From assembly GCA_965276665.1 (NCBI GenBank), contig OZ255620.1:1860001-1924000 (forward strand): a stretch of 64,000 nt of DNA. Direction: 5' to 3'. The notes below the pieces were generated by a model that did no database searches, was not told the origin of the DNA, and saw only the letters and a program-made list of their open reading frames with translations. The position numbers and the translations under genes are program-made. Every line of letters starts with the position of its first letter. Position 1 is the stretch's first letter. This document shows, in pieces, positions 7,681 to 17,632 of the stretch. This DNA comes from CAWGJC01 sp965276665. Its GTDB lineage: Bacteria; Pseudomonadota; Alphaproteobacteria; Acetobacterales; Acetobacteraceae.

Positions 7681-10600
7681 ATGCGCCGCCTCGCCGCGGT
7701 CCTGCTGCTCGCTTTTCTTCTCGGGGCGGCGGGCGCGCGGGCGCAAGCCGATTTCAGCCTGCCCGGTCTCGACGCCGACAGCACGCGGTTCGCCAATCAG
7801 CTGACCAGCCGGTTTCCGGCCGGCGGCACGCCGCAGGCACGCAAGCAGGCCGAGACGGCCGCCGCCGCGGCGATGGCCAAGCCGGACTGGAACGCCGCCG
7901 CGGCTTTACTCGAGCAGCGCGCCGGCCTCGGCGAGGTCAGCGCCGATCAATGGCTGGCGCTCGCCCAGGCCGAGCTCCGCCGCACTCCGCCCGATTCCGC
8001 CCACGCCCTCGCGGCCGCCTGGCAGAATTTCCAGCAGGTCGATTCCGGCGCGCCCGAGATCCCGGCGCTCCGGGTGATCGCCGATGCGCTGCGGGTGCAG
8101 GACCGGCCGGTGCAGCAGATCCAGGCGCTGGAGGCGGCGCAATCCCGCGCGCCCAACGATGCCGGCATTCGCCAGGCGCTGGCCGATGCGCAGAAGGCGG
8201 CCGGGATGCTGGTTGCCGGGATCCGCACCGAGATCGACGCCGACCCGCCGCGCGCCTGCCTGCGCTTCACCGTCGCCCCGTCGCGGCGCGATGATTTCCA
8301 TGCCGCGGATTGGGTGCGGCTCGATCCGCCGGTCCCCGCCGCCGCGGTGACGCGCGAGGCCGACCAGATCTGCGTCTCCGGCCTGCCGCTCGGCGCCACC
8401 ACCACGGTCATGCTCCGCGCCGGCCTGCCGGCGGAAGGCGGCGTGGCCTTGAAGCAGGACACCAGGGTCGCGGTGGCGATGGGCAACCGCGCGCCGCGGC
8501 TGGCTTTCGACCAGCGGCTGTTCCTGCTGCCGCACGGCCAGCAATCGAAGGTCACGCTCACCAGCGTCAACCTGCACGGCGTCACGCTCAGGCTCGTCCG
8601 CCTCTCCGAGCGGGCGATGCTGCCCTGGACGCGGGACAACCCGCTCGGCCAGCCGCTCGACCCCGACACCGCGATGGGAGCGGCGGATAACGGGCGGACG
8701 GTCTGGCAGGGGAGCGCCGAGATCCCCGGCTACAAGCCGAACGCGACGCTGAGCACCGCGCTGCCGCTGCCCGACGCGTTCGACACGCCCGGCCTCTACG
8801 CGCTGCTCGCCACCGCTTCGGACGCGAGGACCGGCGACGATTCCACCCCCACCACCGCGCAGATGATCCTGCGCACCGATCTCGCGCCCACCGTGTGGCG
8901 CGGCACCGATGGGCTGACCGTGCAGATGCGCGGCTATTCGGACGCCAGGCCGCGCGCCGGCGTCCGCCTCGACCTGCTCGCGCATGACAACGACATCCTG
9001 GCCACCGCGACCACGGACGGGGACGGCGTCGCGCGGTTCGCCGCCCCGCTGCTCGCCGGCAGCGGTCCGGTCGCGCCGGCGGCGATCCACGCGACGCTCG
9101 GCGATGATCTCGTGGCGATCGATCTAACCACCGCCGCCTTCGACCTCTCGGATCGCGGCGTGTCCGGCATGCCGGATCCGGGTCCGCTCGACGCCTTTGT
9201 CTACACCGATCGCGGCATCTACCGCCCGGGCGAGACGGTCAACGTGATGAGCCTGCTGCGCGACGATGCCGGCAGGCCGGCCGACATCCCCGCGCGCATC
9301 CGCATCCTCCGCCCGAACGGCGATGTGTTCCAGGAAGGCGTGCCGGCGCGCACCGGCGATGCGGCGCAGCATCTCGCGGTTCCGCTCTCCTTCGGCGCCG
9401 CTTCGGGCACCTGGACGATCCAGGTGATGGCCGATCCTGGCCGGCCGCCGATCGGCACCGGCGCGTTCCGCGTCGATGCCTTCGTGCCGGACCGGATGGC
9501 GGTCGATCTCGGCCCGGCGCACGGCCCGATCCTGCCCGGCACCGAATACGATCTGCCGGTCGCCGCCCGCTTCCTCTACGGGGCACCCGGCGCCGGGCTC
9601 TCCGGCAGCGGCCGGATGCGGCTCGAGATCGACCCGAGCCCGCCCGCCGCCCTCGCCGGTTACACGGTCGGCCTCGCCGATGAGGAATTCGCGCCCGACA
9701 CCGCCGACCTGCCCCTCGGCGACACCGACGCGCAGGGCCATACGACGCTCCCGATCAAGCTCGACCAGGCGCCCGACACCACCCACCCGGTTCGCGCGGT
9801 GGTCAGCACCGAGATCGACGACCCGTCCGGCCATGGCGTGCGGGCGCATCTCACCATCCCGGTGCGCCCGGCCACGCCGCTGATCGGCATCAAGCCCGGC
9901 TTCGCCGACGCCGTCGATGCCGGGGCCGAGGCCGGGTTCGACATCGCCGCGATCGATCCCGAGGGCAAACGCATCGCGCTGCCCGCGACGCTCCGCCTGG
10001 TGCGCGAGCGGCCGGACTGGCGGCTGGTGGTGAACGGCTCGCTGGCGCGGTTCGAGCTCGTCTGGCGCGACGAGCCGCTGGAGACGAGCCGGATCATGCT
10101 GCCGGCGAGCGGCACCTACCACTATGCGAAGAAGCTCGATTTCGGCCGCTACCGGCTGGAGGTCTCGCAGGCGGACGGCCTGGCCGCGACCTCCGTTCGG
10201 TTCCGCTCGGGTTGGGCGAGTTCCGACAATCCAGACACGCCGGATGATGTGGACGTCTCGGCCGACCGGCGGGTCTATGCCCCCGGCGCAGAGGCGCGCA
10301 TCCAAATCGCCGCCCCCTTTGCCGGCGAGGCGAGCGTGGCCGTGCTGACCGACCGGGTGCATTCGCTGCAGGACATCACGGTCCCGGCGGGCGGCACCGA
10401 CATCACCGTGCCGGTCGATCCCGGCTGGGGGGCCGGCGCCTATGTCGCGGTGCATGTGTTCCGCCCGGGCAGCGAGACCACCCGCCCGGCGCGGGCGATC
10501 GGCCTCACCTGGCTCGGCATCGATCCCGCCTCGCGCACCCTCCCGGTCAGCATCGACGTGCCGGACCGGGTTGCGCCGCGCGGCCGCATCACCGTGCCGG

Positions 10601-12777
10601 TGCGCACGCAGCCCGGCGCCTGGGTGACGCTCGCCGCAGTGGACGAGGGCGTGCTCCGCCTCACCGATTTCGCCAACCCCGACCCGATCGCGCATTTCCT
10701 CGGCAGGCGGGCGCTCGGCATCGACATCCGCGACGATTGGGGCCGGCTGATCGCGCCCGCCCGGGGAAGCGCGACGCTGCTCCACCAGGGCGGCGACGAG
10801 GCGGCCGGCGGGGTGCGCCAGATCCCGCAGAAAGTGGTCTCGCTGTTCCAGCCGCCGGTGCAGGCCGGCGCGGACGGCGTGGCGCAGATCCCGCTCGATC
10901 TGCCGGATTTCAACGGTCAGATCCGGCTGATGGCGGTGGTCTGGCAGGGCGCGGAGCTCGGCAGCGCGGCAAGCGACATGCTGGTGCGCGACAAGCTGAT
11001 CGCCGAACCTCTCCTGCCGCGCTTCCTCGCACCGGGCGATGATGCGCGCCTCGCCGTGCTGCTACAGAACCTCGAGCTCCCGGCCGGCGAGGATGCGGTG
11101 ACGATCTCGGTCGGCGGCCCGCTCGCGCTCGACGGACCCGCCCGCCTCGCCGCGACGCTCGCGCAAAACGCCCAGGCGGTCCCGTTCACCGGGCTGCGTG
11201 CGACCGGCGCCGGGACCGGCACGGTGCATCTCGACGTGACCGGGCCGGACGGGTTCCACCTCGCGCGGGATGCGACGATCGCCATCCGCCCGGCGCGCGG
11301 ACGCGAAAGCCTGGTCGCCGGCGGCGAGCTCGTCCCCGGGACCGATACCAAGCTGGCGCCGGCGATCGCCGGCTTCATCGCCGGCACCTGGCAGTCGCGG
11401 GCGAGCTTCGGCGGCGCGGTGCGCTACGACGCCGCCTCGCTGGTCGATGCGCTCGGCGGCTATCCGCTCGACTGCCTTGAGCAATCCGTGAGCAAGGGTC
11501 TGCCGCTCGCCGTGCTGCCGGACGGCGCGATCGCCGGGCCCGACCGGGCGGGGCATCTGCAGGCGGCGATCACCGCCGTGCTCGACCGGCAGCGCTACGA
11601 TGGCGGGTTCGGTCTCTGGTCGGCCAATGACGATGCCGAGCCCTGGCTCTCCGCCTACGCCACCGAGTTTTTGGTCCGCGCCCGCAATGGGGGTGCCGCG
11701 GTGCCGGAGGCGGCGCTGCAATCGGCTTTGAAATTCTTGAGCGACCAGGCGGATACGCCGGCCGACACGCCAGCCAAGCGCGCGGCGGAGAGCTACCGCC
11801 TCTACGTTCTGGCGCTCGCCGGCCAGCCGCATGCGGGGCCGGAACGGGTGCTCGCCGAGCATCTCGATCAGTTGCCGACCCCCCTCGCCCGCGCCCAGCT
11901 CGGCGCCGCGCTTGCCCGCACCAATGACCGGCCGCGCGCCGAGGCCGCCTTCACCGCCGCCCTCGCCGCCCCCGCCCGCACCCCCTGGGATGCGGATTAC
12001 GGCTCGGCGGTGCGCGACCAGGCGGCGATCGCCGTCTTGCTCAAGGAGAGCGGGCTGCTGGCGGACCGGCTGCCGGGGCTGATCGCGCAGATGCCCGGCG
12101 CCGATCTCAGGCCCGACAGTCTCGACACGCAGGAGCAGGCCTGGACGGCGACGGCCGCCGCCGTGCTCGGCCGCGGGCTCGCGCCCGCCACGGTTTCGGT
12201 GAACGGCACCGCGCTGCCGCCGGGTCCGCTCGTCTCGGTGGCGCTGACGGGCCCGGCGACGGCGCGCAACCTCGGCCAGCGCGCGGTGTTCAGCACGGTT
12301 TCGGCGAGCGGCGTGCCGAGCACCGCCCTGCCCGCCGCTCGCGCGCAAATGCGGGTGAGCCGGCTGTTCTATAATCTCGACGGCAGCGCGCTCGATCTCG
12401 ACCGTTTGCAGCAGAACACCGTGTTCGTGCTGGTGCTGCAGGGCCGCGCCGATGACGGGCAGGATCACCGGGCCATGCTGCTGCAGGGCCTGCCCGCCGG
12501 GTGGGAAATCGCCGGCCGCTTTCCCGCCGGCGCGGTACCGGGGCTCGGCTGGCTCGGCACGCTGAGCGACACCGAGGCGCAGCCGGCCGCCGATGACCGC
12601 TTCGCCGCGGTGATCAGGCTGACCGGGGACCAGCCGGATTTCCGCGTCGCGGTGCGGCTGCGCGCGGTCACGCCCGGCAGCTACGAAATTCCGGGCGCCG
12701 AGCTTGCCGACATGTACCGCCCCGGCGTGTTCGCCCGGCAGGCCGCCAACCGCATCAGCGTGCTGCCGCCGCAATGA
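7681..12777 (+). CDS. Bacterial alpha-2-macroglobulin with thioester motif
   Basis: A 1698-residue secreted protein with a Sec signal peptide (MRRLAAVLLLAFLLGAAGARA, then QAD). There is no lipobox, so it is probably periplasmic rather than a lipoprotein like Escherichia coli YfhM. It has the many macroglobulin beta-domains (for example FVYTDRGIYRPGETV near residue 507) and the thioester motif CLEQ at residues 1265-1268 within GGYPLDCLEQSVSKG, followed by the alpha-helical complement-like domain with RQRYDGGFGLWS. The family traps proteases and is classically paired with PbpC, as here: pbpC starts 10 bases downstream. The protease target is not predictable. Confidence 0.94.
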   Translation: MRRLAAVLLLAFLLGAAGARAQADFSLPGLDADSTRFANQLTSRFPAGGTPQARKQAETAAAAAMAKPDWNAAAALLEQRAGLGEVSADQWLALAQAELRRTPPDSAHALAAAWQNFQQVDSGAPEIPALRVIADALRVQDRPVQQIQALEAAQSRAPNDAGIRQALADAQKAAGMLVAGIRTEIDADPPRACLRFTVAPSRRDDFHAADWVRLDPPVPAAAVTREADQICVSGLPLGATTTVMLRAGLPAEGGVALKQDTRVAVAMGNRAPRLAFDQRLFLLPHGQQSKVTLTSVNLHGVTLRLVRLSERAMLPWTRDNPLGQPLDPDTAMGAADNGRTVWQGSAEIPGYKPNATLSTALPLPDAFDTPGLYALLATASDARTGDDSTPTTAQMILRTDLAPTVWRGTDGLTVQMRGYSDARPRAGVRLDLLAHDNDILATATTDGDGVARFAAPLLAGSGPVAPAAIHATLGDDLVAIDLTTAAFDLSDRGVSGMPDPGPLDAFVYTDRGIYRPGETVNVMSLLRDDAGRPADIPARIRILRPNGDVFQEGVPARTGDAAQHLAVPLSFGAASGTWTIQVMADPGRPPIGTGAFRVDAFVPDRMAVDLGPAHGPILPGTEYDLPVAARFLYGAPGAGLSGSGRMRLEIDPSPPAALAGYTVGLADEEFAPDTADLPLGDTDAQGHTTLPIKLDQAPDTTHPVRAVVSTEIDDPSGHGVRAHLTIPVRPATPLIGIKPGFADAVDAGAEAGFDIAAIDPEGKRIALPATLRLVRERPDWRLVVNGSLARFELVWRDEPLETSRIMLPASGTYHYAKKLDFGRYRLEVSQADGLAATSVRFRSGWASSDNPDTPDDVDVSADRRVYAPGAEARIQIAAPFAGEASVAVLTDRVHSLQDITVPAGGTDITVPVDPGWGAGAYVAVHVFRPGSETTRPARAIGLTWLGIDPASRTLPVSIDVPDRVAPRGRITVPVRTQPGAWVTLAAVDEGVLRLTDFANPDPIAHFLGRRALGIDIRDDWGRLIAPARGSATLLHQGGDEAAGGVRQIPQKVVSLFQPPVQAGADGVAQIPLDLPDFNGQIRLMAVVWQGAELGSAASDMLVRDKLIAEPLLPRFLAPGDDARLAVLLQNLELPAGEDAVTISVGGPLALDGPARLAATLAQNAQAVPFTGLRATGAGTGTVHLDVTGPDGFHLARDATIAIRPARGRESLVAGGELVPGTDTKLAPAIAGFIAGTWQSRASFGGAVRYDAASLVDALGGYPLDCLEQSVSKGLPLAVLPDGAIAGPDRAGHLQAAITAVLDRQRYDGGFGLWSANDDAEPWLSAYATEFLVRARNGGAAVPEAALQSALKFLSDQADTPADTPAKRAAESYRLYVLALAGQPHAGPERVLAEHLDQLPTPLARAQLGAALARTNDRPRAEAAFTAALAAPARTPWDADYGSAVRDQAAIAVLLKESGLLADRLPGLIAQMPGADLRPDSLDTQEQAWTATAAAVLGRGLAPATVSVNGTALPPGPLVSVALTGPATARNLGQRAVFSTVSASGVPSTALPAARAQMRVSRLFYNLDGSALDLDRLQQNTVFVLVLQGRADDGQDHRAMLLQGLPAGWEIAGRFPAGAVPGLGWLGTLSDTEAQPAADDRFAAVIRLTGDQPDFRVAVRLRAVTPGSYEIPGAELADMYRPGVFARQAANRISVLPPQ

Positions 12778-12787
12778 CGGGAGCGCA

Positions 12788-14719
12788 TTGAGGGCGATCG
12801 CGCTCGGGCTCGCCCTGCTGGCGCTGCTGCTCTGCGGCGGCGCGGCGCTGCTCGACCGGCATTTCCCGCCCGATCTCTCCCGCCTGCACGCGGCCGGCAC
12901 CGAGATCCTCGACCGTCAGGGCCGCACCCTCGCCCTGCTGCCCGCGCCGGGCGGCGTATGGCGCTTCCGCACGACGACCGAGGACGTCTCGCCCGATTTC
13001 GTCGCTCTGCTGGTGCGCACCGAGGATCGGAATTTCTGGTCCGATGCCGGCGTCGAGCCGCTCGCCCTGCTGCGGGCCGCCGGCCAGTTCCTGCGCGCGG
13101 GGAAGATCGTCTCGGGCGGCTCGACGCTCAGCATGCAGGCGGCGCGGCTGCTCGACCCGCGACCGCGCACGCTCGCCGCCAAGCTGATCCAGATCGTCCG
13201 CGCCCTGCAGCTCGAGGAACGGTTTTCGAAGCGCGACATACTCGGAATCTGGCTGACGCTCGCCCCGTATGGCGGCAATCTGGAGGGGGTGCGCGCCGGG
13301 GCGGCGGCCTGGTTCGGCACCGATCCGCGCACCCTCGACCCGGCGCAGGCGGCGCTGCTGGTGGCGATCCCGCGCCGGCCGGAGGCGCTGCGGCCGGACC
13401 GCCATCCGGCGATGGCCCGCGCGTTACGCGGTCGCGTGCTGAACGGCTCGCACGATCGCGTGCTGGCGGAGGCCGCCGACGCCCCGATGCCCGCGCGCCG
13501 CCTGCCATTCCCCGCGCACGCGATGCAGGCGGTGCGCACCCTGCCCCGCTCGCCCGTGGCGACGACCACGCTCGACCTGCCCTTGCAGGAAGCGGTGGAG
13601 CGCCTGGCGGCGGATCGGCTGGCGAGCCTGCCGCCCCGCGTATCGCTCGCCATGCTGATCGCCGATCTCCGCACCCGCGACATCCGCGCGCTCTACGCCG
13701 GCGTCTGGGGCGACGAAGCGCGGAGCGGCGCGCTCGACCTCACCCGCGCGATCCGCTCGCCGGGCTCGACGCTCAAGCCGGCCCTCTACGCGCTCGCCTT
13801 CCAGGACGGGCTGGCGACGCCGGAGACCCGGCTCGCCGATCTCCCGACCCATTTCGGCGGCTACGCGCCCGACGATTTCGACTTCACCCACCAGGGCAAT
13901 GTGACCACCGCCGAGGCCTTGCGGCGCTCGCTCAACCTGCCGGCCGTGCTGCTGATGCAGCGCCTCGGCCCGACCCGCTTCGCCGCCTCCCTCGCCGCGG
14001 CGGGCGTCACGCTCCGACTGCCGCCAAATGTTGCCCCCTCCCTCCCGCTGGCGCTCGGCGGCGCCGGGGTGACGATGCGGCAATTGGGCGCGATCTATGC
14101 CGCGCTCGGCACGGATGGGGAGGTCACGCCGCTCCGCCTTCTCCCTGGCCAGGAGAATTCGCGCCGCGCCCTGGTGCAGCCGAGCGCGGCCCGGCTGGTC
14201 GCCGACATCCTGACCGAGCCGTTCCCGAGCGGCGGGCCGCCGGGTGTCGCCTGGAAGACCGGAACCAGCTGGGGCGGCCGCGATTCCTGGGCGCTCGGGT
14301 TTGACCACGATGCCGTCGCGGCGGTCTGGGTCGGGCGGCCCGACGGGACGTCCCTCCCGGCGGCCACCGGGCGCGATCTCGCTTTGCCGATGCTGGCCCG
14401 GCTATTCGGCCTGCTGCCCGCGTCGGCGCGCGCCGCCCCGCCGCGCGAAACACCGATGGCGGAACCGGACAAGCCGGCCGACCCGCTCCGCCTGCTGTTC
14501 CCGCCGCCCGGCGCGGTACTCGGCGGGGACGGGCCGGTGCCGCTGCACGCGATGGGCGGCAGGCGGCCGCTCACCTTCCTGGTGGACGGCGCCAGGGTGC
14601 CCGACACCGACGCCACCGAGCGCAGCGCGAGCTGGACCCCGCCCGGTCCCGGTTTCTTCACGCTTTCCGTGCTCGATGCGGACGGCGCCTCGGCGAGGGC
14701 GAATATTCGCATCCGCTGA
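12788..14719 (+). CDS. pbpC: Penicillin-binding protein 1C
   Basis: A 643-residue bifunctional peptidoglycan synthase with an N-terminal anchor helix (ALGLALLALLLCGGAALL). The GT51 domain has EDRNFW at residue 79 and GKIVSGGSTLSMQAARLL. The transpeptidase has Ser327 in SPGSTLKP, SLN, and KTGTS at residue 490. A C-terminal BiPBP_C-like beta-domain ends the protein. The start is TTG at 12788, with CGGGAGCGCA before it; no ATG or GTG lies between it and the upstream stop. In the GT51 motif EDxxFxxHxG, Asp replaces the usual His (EDRNFWSDAG). Together with the upstream gene this is the standard macroglobulin-PBP1C envelope defence and repair pair. Confidence 0.93.
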   Translation: MRAIALGLALLALLLCGGAALLDRHFPPDLSRLHAAGTEILDRQGRTLALLPAPGGVWRFRTTTEDVSPDFVALLVRTEDRNFWSDAGVEPLALLRAAGQFLRAGKIVSGGSTLSMQAARLLDPRPRTLAAKLIQIVRALQLEERFSKRDILGIWLTLAPYGGNLEGVRAGAAAWFGTDPRTLDPAQAALLVAIPRRPEALRPDRHPAMARALRGRVLNGSHDRVLAEAADAPMPARRLPFPAHAMQAVRTLPRSPVATTTLDLPLQEAVERLAADRLASLPPRVSLAMLIADLRTRDIRALYAGVWGDEARSGALDLTRAIRSPGSTLKPALYALAFQDGLATPETRLADLPTHFGGYAPDDFDFTHQGNVTTAEALRRSLNLPAVLLMQRLGPTRFAASLAAAGVTLRLPPNVAPSLPLALGGAGVTMRQLGAIYAALGTDGEVTPLRLLPGQENSRRALVQPSAARLVADILTEPFPSGGPPGVAWKTGTSWGGRDSWALGFDHDAVAAVWVGRPDGTSLPAATGRDLALPMLARLFGLLPASARAAPPRETPMAEPDKPADPLRLLFPPPGAVLGGDGPVPLHAMGGRRPLTFLVDGARVPDTDATERSASWTPPGPGFFTLSVLDADGASARANIRIR

Positions 14720-14840
14720 GGCGCGTGACCGGGATTGCCCATAGAACGGGCAGATGACGCAACCGTGACGCGGACATCGCCACCATTCTGCCTCCAGACC
14801 GAAGCAAATCGCGTGTGGCCTACTTTTTGCCTTTGTGTGG

Positions 14841-14886
14841 CCCGTTTCTTGCTGCCCGTTTCTTGCTGTTGGCCCGTTTCTTGCTG
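14841..14886 (+). repeat. Three copies of a 14-bp direct repeat upstream of the NCS1 permease
   Basis: cccgtttcttgctg occurs exactly at 14841-14854, 14855-14868 and 14873-14886. The first two abut and the third follows after ttgg. They sit about 70-110 bases upstream of the permease start. They may be binding sites or slippage products. The leader also contains the hairpin ggcggcga-tgg-tcgccgcc at 14906-14924. Confidence 0.75.
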
Positions 14887-14953
14887 AAGGACTCCGTGAT
14901 GAGCCGGCGGCGATGGTCGCCGCCGCCGCTCCCCGCATTGCGGAGGCGCCCCC

Positions 14954-16432
14954 ATGTCGTCAAACAGCACCGCCATCCCGACGCTCGTCATCACCGGGGC
15001 CCATCCGAGGCTCTACAACCAGGATCTCGCGCCGACCGCGCCGGAAGGGCGAAGCTGGGGCGTGTTCAGCCTGTTCGCGATGTGGATGTCGGACGTGCAC
15101 TCGGTCGGCGGCTACACCTTCGCGGCGAGCCTGTTCTTTCTCGGCCTGACCGGATGGCAGGTGCTGATCTCGATGCTGGTCGGCATCGTCGCCGTCTACT
15201 TCCTGATGAACCTGATCGGGCGCCCGTCGTTGCGCTACGGCATCCCGTTCCCGGTGATGGCGCGTGTCTCCTTCGGCGTGCTCGGCGCCAATCTCGCCGC
15301 CATCGTGCGCGGTGTCGTCGGCATCGTCTGGTACGGCGTGCAGACCTATTTCGCCTCCAAGGCCGTGCAGGTGCTGATCATCACCCTGGCGCCCGCCGCC
15401 GCCGTGCTGACCCATAACAGCGTGCTCGGCCTGTCCAGCCTCGCCTGGATCAGCTTCGTGTTCATGTGGCTGTTCCAGCTGCTGATCTTCCTGAGCGGCA
15501 TGGAGCGCATCCGCCGCTTCATCGATTTCTGCGGCCCGGTGGTCTACGTGGTGATGCTCGCGCTCGCGATCTGGATGGTGTCGCAGACCGGGCTGTCGAG
15601 CCTCGCGCTCCAGCTCAGCCCGCCCGCCGCGAGCAGCGGCATGACGCTCGGCGTGATGGCGAACGCCGCGATGCTGATCGTCGCCTATTTCTCCGCCCTG
15701 CTGCTGAATTTCGGCGATTTCGCGCGGTTCGGGAAAGACGAGCGGGCGATGAAGCTGGGCAATCTGCTCGGCCTGCCGGTCAACTTCCTGGTGTTCTCGA
15801 TCATCACCGTGATCGTCACCGCGGGAACGCTGAAAGTGTTCGGCACCGCGATCATGGACCCGGTGCTGATCGTGCAAAAGATCGGCAATCCGGTGGTGGC
15901 GATCATCGGCTCGATCACCTTCATCGTCGCGACCATGGGCATCAACATCGTCGCCAATTTCGTCTCGCCCGCCTACGACATCTCGAATCTCAGCCCCGAG
16001 AACATCAACTTCCGGATGGGCGGGCTGATCACCTCCATCCTGTCGGTGCTGGTCTGCCCCTGGCTGTTCGTCGCGAGCCCGGCCGCGATCACGCTTTTCG
16101 TCAGCATCTTCGGCTCGGTGCTCGGGCCGATGTTCGGCATCATGATCGCCGATTATTACCTGGTGAAACGCCAGGTCGTCGCGGTCGAGGATCTCTACAC
16201 CATGTCGCCCGCCGGCTCGTTCAACTACGATGGCGGCTGGAACCGCAAGGCGCTGATCGCGCTCGCGGCATCGGGCGTGCTGTCGATCGGGCTCTCCCTG
16301 CTCGGCGCCTATGGCCTGATCTTCAATGTCGGCGATTGGGGATGGTTGATCGGCGCGATCGCGGGCGTGCTGATCTATCGCGGCCTGTCCGGCCAGAGCG
16401 AAGCGGGGATGGCGCTCGGCGCGGTCGAGTGA
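14954..16432 (+). CDS. NCS1 family nucleobase/allantoin-type permease
   Basis: A 492-residue inner-membrane protein with about 12 transmembrane segments. Family features are the N-terminal LYNQDLAPT, the WMSDVHSVGGYTFAASLFF helix, GRPSLRYGIPFPVMARVSFG, IVWYGVQTYF, and GIMIADYYLVKRQ near the C-terminus. NCS1 members import cytosine, uracil, allantoin, hydantoins or thiamine with Na+ or H+; the substrate here is not fixed by sequence. GCGGAGG lies upstream of the ATG at 14954. It has its own leader with direct repeats. The stop is only 3 bases from the stop of the convergent phospholipase D gene. Confidence 0.93.
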   Translation: MSSNSTAIPTLVITGAHPRLYNQDLAPTAPEGRSWGVFSLFAMWMSDVHSVGGYTFAASLFFLGLTGWQVLISMLVGIVAVYFLMNLIGRPSLRYGIPFPVMARVSFGVLGANLAAIVRGVVGIVWYGVQTYFASKAVQVLIITLAPAAAVLTHNSVLGLSSLAWISFVFMWLFQLLIFLSGMERIRRFIDFCGPVVYVVMLALAIWMVSQTGLSSLALQLSPPAASSGMTLGVMANAAMLIVAYFSALLLNFGDFARFGKDERAMKLGNLLGLPVNFLVFSIITVIVTAGTLKVFGTAIMDPVLIVQKIGNPVVAIIGSITFIVATMGINIVANFVSPAYDISNLSPENINFRMGGLITSILSVLVCPWLFVASPAAITLFVSIFGSVLGPMFGIMIADYYLVKRQVVAVEDLYTMSPAGSFNYDGGWNRKALIALAASGVLSIGLSLLGAYGLIFNVGDWGWLIGAIAGVLIYRGLSGQSEAGMALGAVE

Positions 16433-16435
16433 GCA

Positions 16436-17626
16436 CTACATGTAGCGCTCCCACACGCGTGCGGAGAGCTCGCCCACATGCTCGTGCCAGCTCCGCCTGC
16501 GCCAGGCCTCGTAGCTGATCGTCTCGGCCCGCTCCATCCAACCGCGCAGCATCGCCTCCACCCGGGCGGCGGTCGACGTACCGAGCACGATCGCGTCGAT
16601 CTCGTTGTTATAGGCATAGCTGCGCCGGTCGAGGTTCGACGAGCCGATCGCGACCCAGACCCCGTCGATCGTCGCGACCTTCGCGTGCAGCATGCCGTCT
16701 CGGATCTCGTGGATGCGCACGCCGCGTTTCATCAGCCGGCCGTAGAGCGCGCGCGCCGCATGCATCGCGCCCGGCACGTCGGTGTAGCCGGCAAGGACGA
16801 GATCGACGTCGACGCCACGCTGCGCCGCCGCGGCGAGCAGCTCCCACTCCGCATGGGTCGGCACGAAATAGCCGGTGGCGAGCAGAACGCGGCTTCGCGC
16901 CGCGGCGATCGCGGCGTGCAGCGATTCGTAATAGAGCTGCCGCTTCTCGCGCGGCGCGCTGCCATCGACGCGGATCGTCTCCGGCCCGGCTGGCGGCGGC
17001 GGCGCCCCGGCCTCCGCCGGCCGCATCGCGCCGCCGCCATAGCGCGCCCAGCCATGATGGAACAGCCGCGCGATCTCGGCCACCGCCGGCCCCTCGATGC
17101 GGATCGCGGCGTCATACCAAAAGGCCTTGTTCGGGTCGCGCGGCGTGCCGGCGCTCGGCGGATTTTCATACACGCGCGACATGTTGACGCCGCCGAGGAA
17201 CGCCACCGCGCCGTCCACCACCAGCAGCTTGCGATGATCGCGGTCGTTGAATCGCCAGTTGAAATGGCGCTTCAACGGATTGGTCGCGCGGAATTCGAGC
17301 ACCTGCACGCCCGCCTTGGCAAGCCGGTCGAAGAACGCATCCGGCGTGCCGCCGGAGCCGATCGCATCGTAGATCAGCGCGACCTCCACGCCCTCGGCGC
17401 GCTTGCGGAGCAGCAATTCGCCGAGCGCCTCGCCGCCCGCATGCACGTCCTCGAGCGTGTAGTATTCCATCAGCACGGAGCATTGCGCGGCGGCGGTCGC
17501 GCCGAAGATCGCCGCCATCGCCTCGCCGCCGCTCTCGTAGAGGTGCACGGCATTGCCGTCGAGGAGCGGGCAGTCGGAGACCGGCTCATGCGCCGCCGCC
17601 TGGCGTTGCAGTGCTGCTTCGCTCAT
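16436..17626 (-). CDS. Phospholipase D-like cardiolipin synthase (ClsB-like)
   Basis: A 396-residue PLD-superfamily enzyme with two intact HKD motifs: H131-K133-D138 (RDHRKLLVVDG) and H314-K316-D321 (LHAKVATIDG, followed by GSSNLDRRS). It has no N-terminal membrane helices, like ClsB/YbhO, which make cardiolipin from phosphatidylglycerol plus another phospholipid at the inner membrane. The first of the two domains carries an extra Pro/Ala linker near 200-217. It follows the SDR gene on the same strand by 6 bases and is probably in the purF transcript. The exact lipid substrate is inferred. Confidence 0.9.
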   Translation of the reverse strand: MSEAALQRQAAAHEPVSDCPLLDGNAVHLYESGGEAMAAIFGATAAAQCSVLMEYYTLEDVHAGGEALGELLLRKRAEGVEVALIYDAIGSGGTPDAFFDRLAKAGVQVLEFRATNPLKRHFNWRFNDRDHRKLLVVDGAVAFLGGVNMSRVYENPPSAGTPRDPNKAFWYDAAIRIEGPAVAEIARLFHHGWARYGGGAMRPAEAGAPPPPAGPETIRVDGSAPREKRQLYYESLHAAIAAARSRVLLATGYFVPTHAEWELLAAAAQRGVDVDLVLAGYTDVPGAMHAARALYGRLMKRGVRIHEIRDGMLHAKVATIDGVWVAIGSSNLDRRSYAYNNEIDAIVLGTSTAARVEAMLRGWMERAETISYEAWRRRSWHEHVGELSARVWERYM

Positions 17627-17632
17627 GCGGTG

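Noticed and set aside
14841..14886. Possible CRISPR-like array
   Set aside because: The repeats are only 14 bases and two of three are adjacent without spacers; no cas genes are present.
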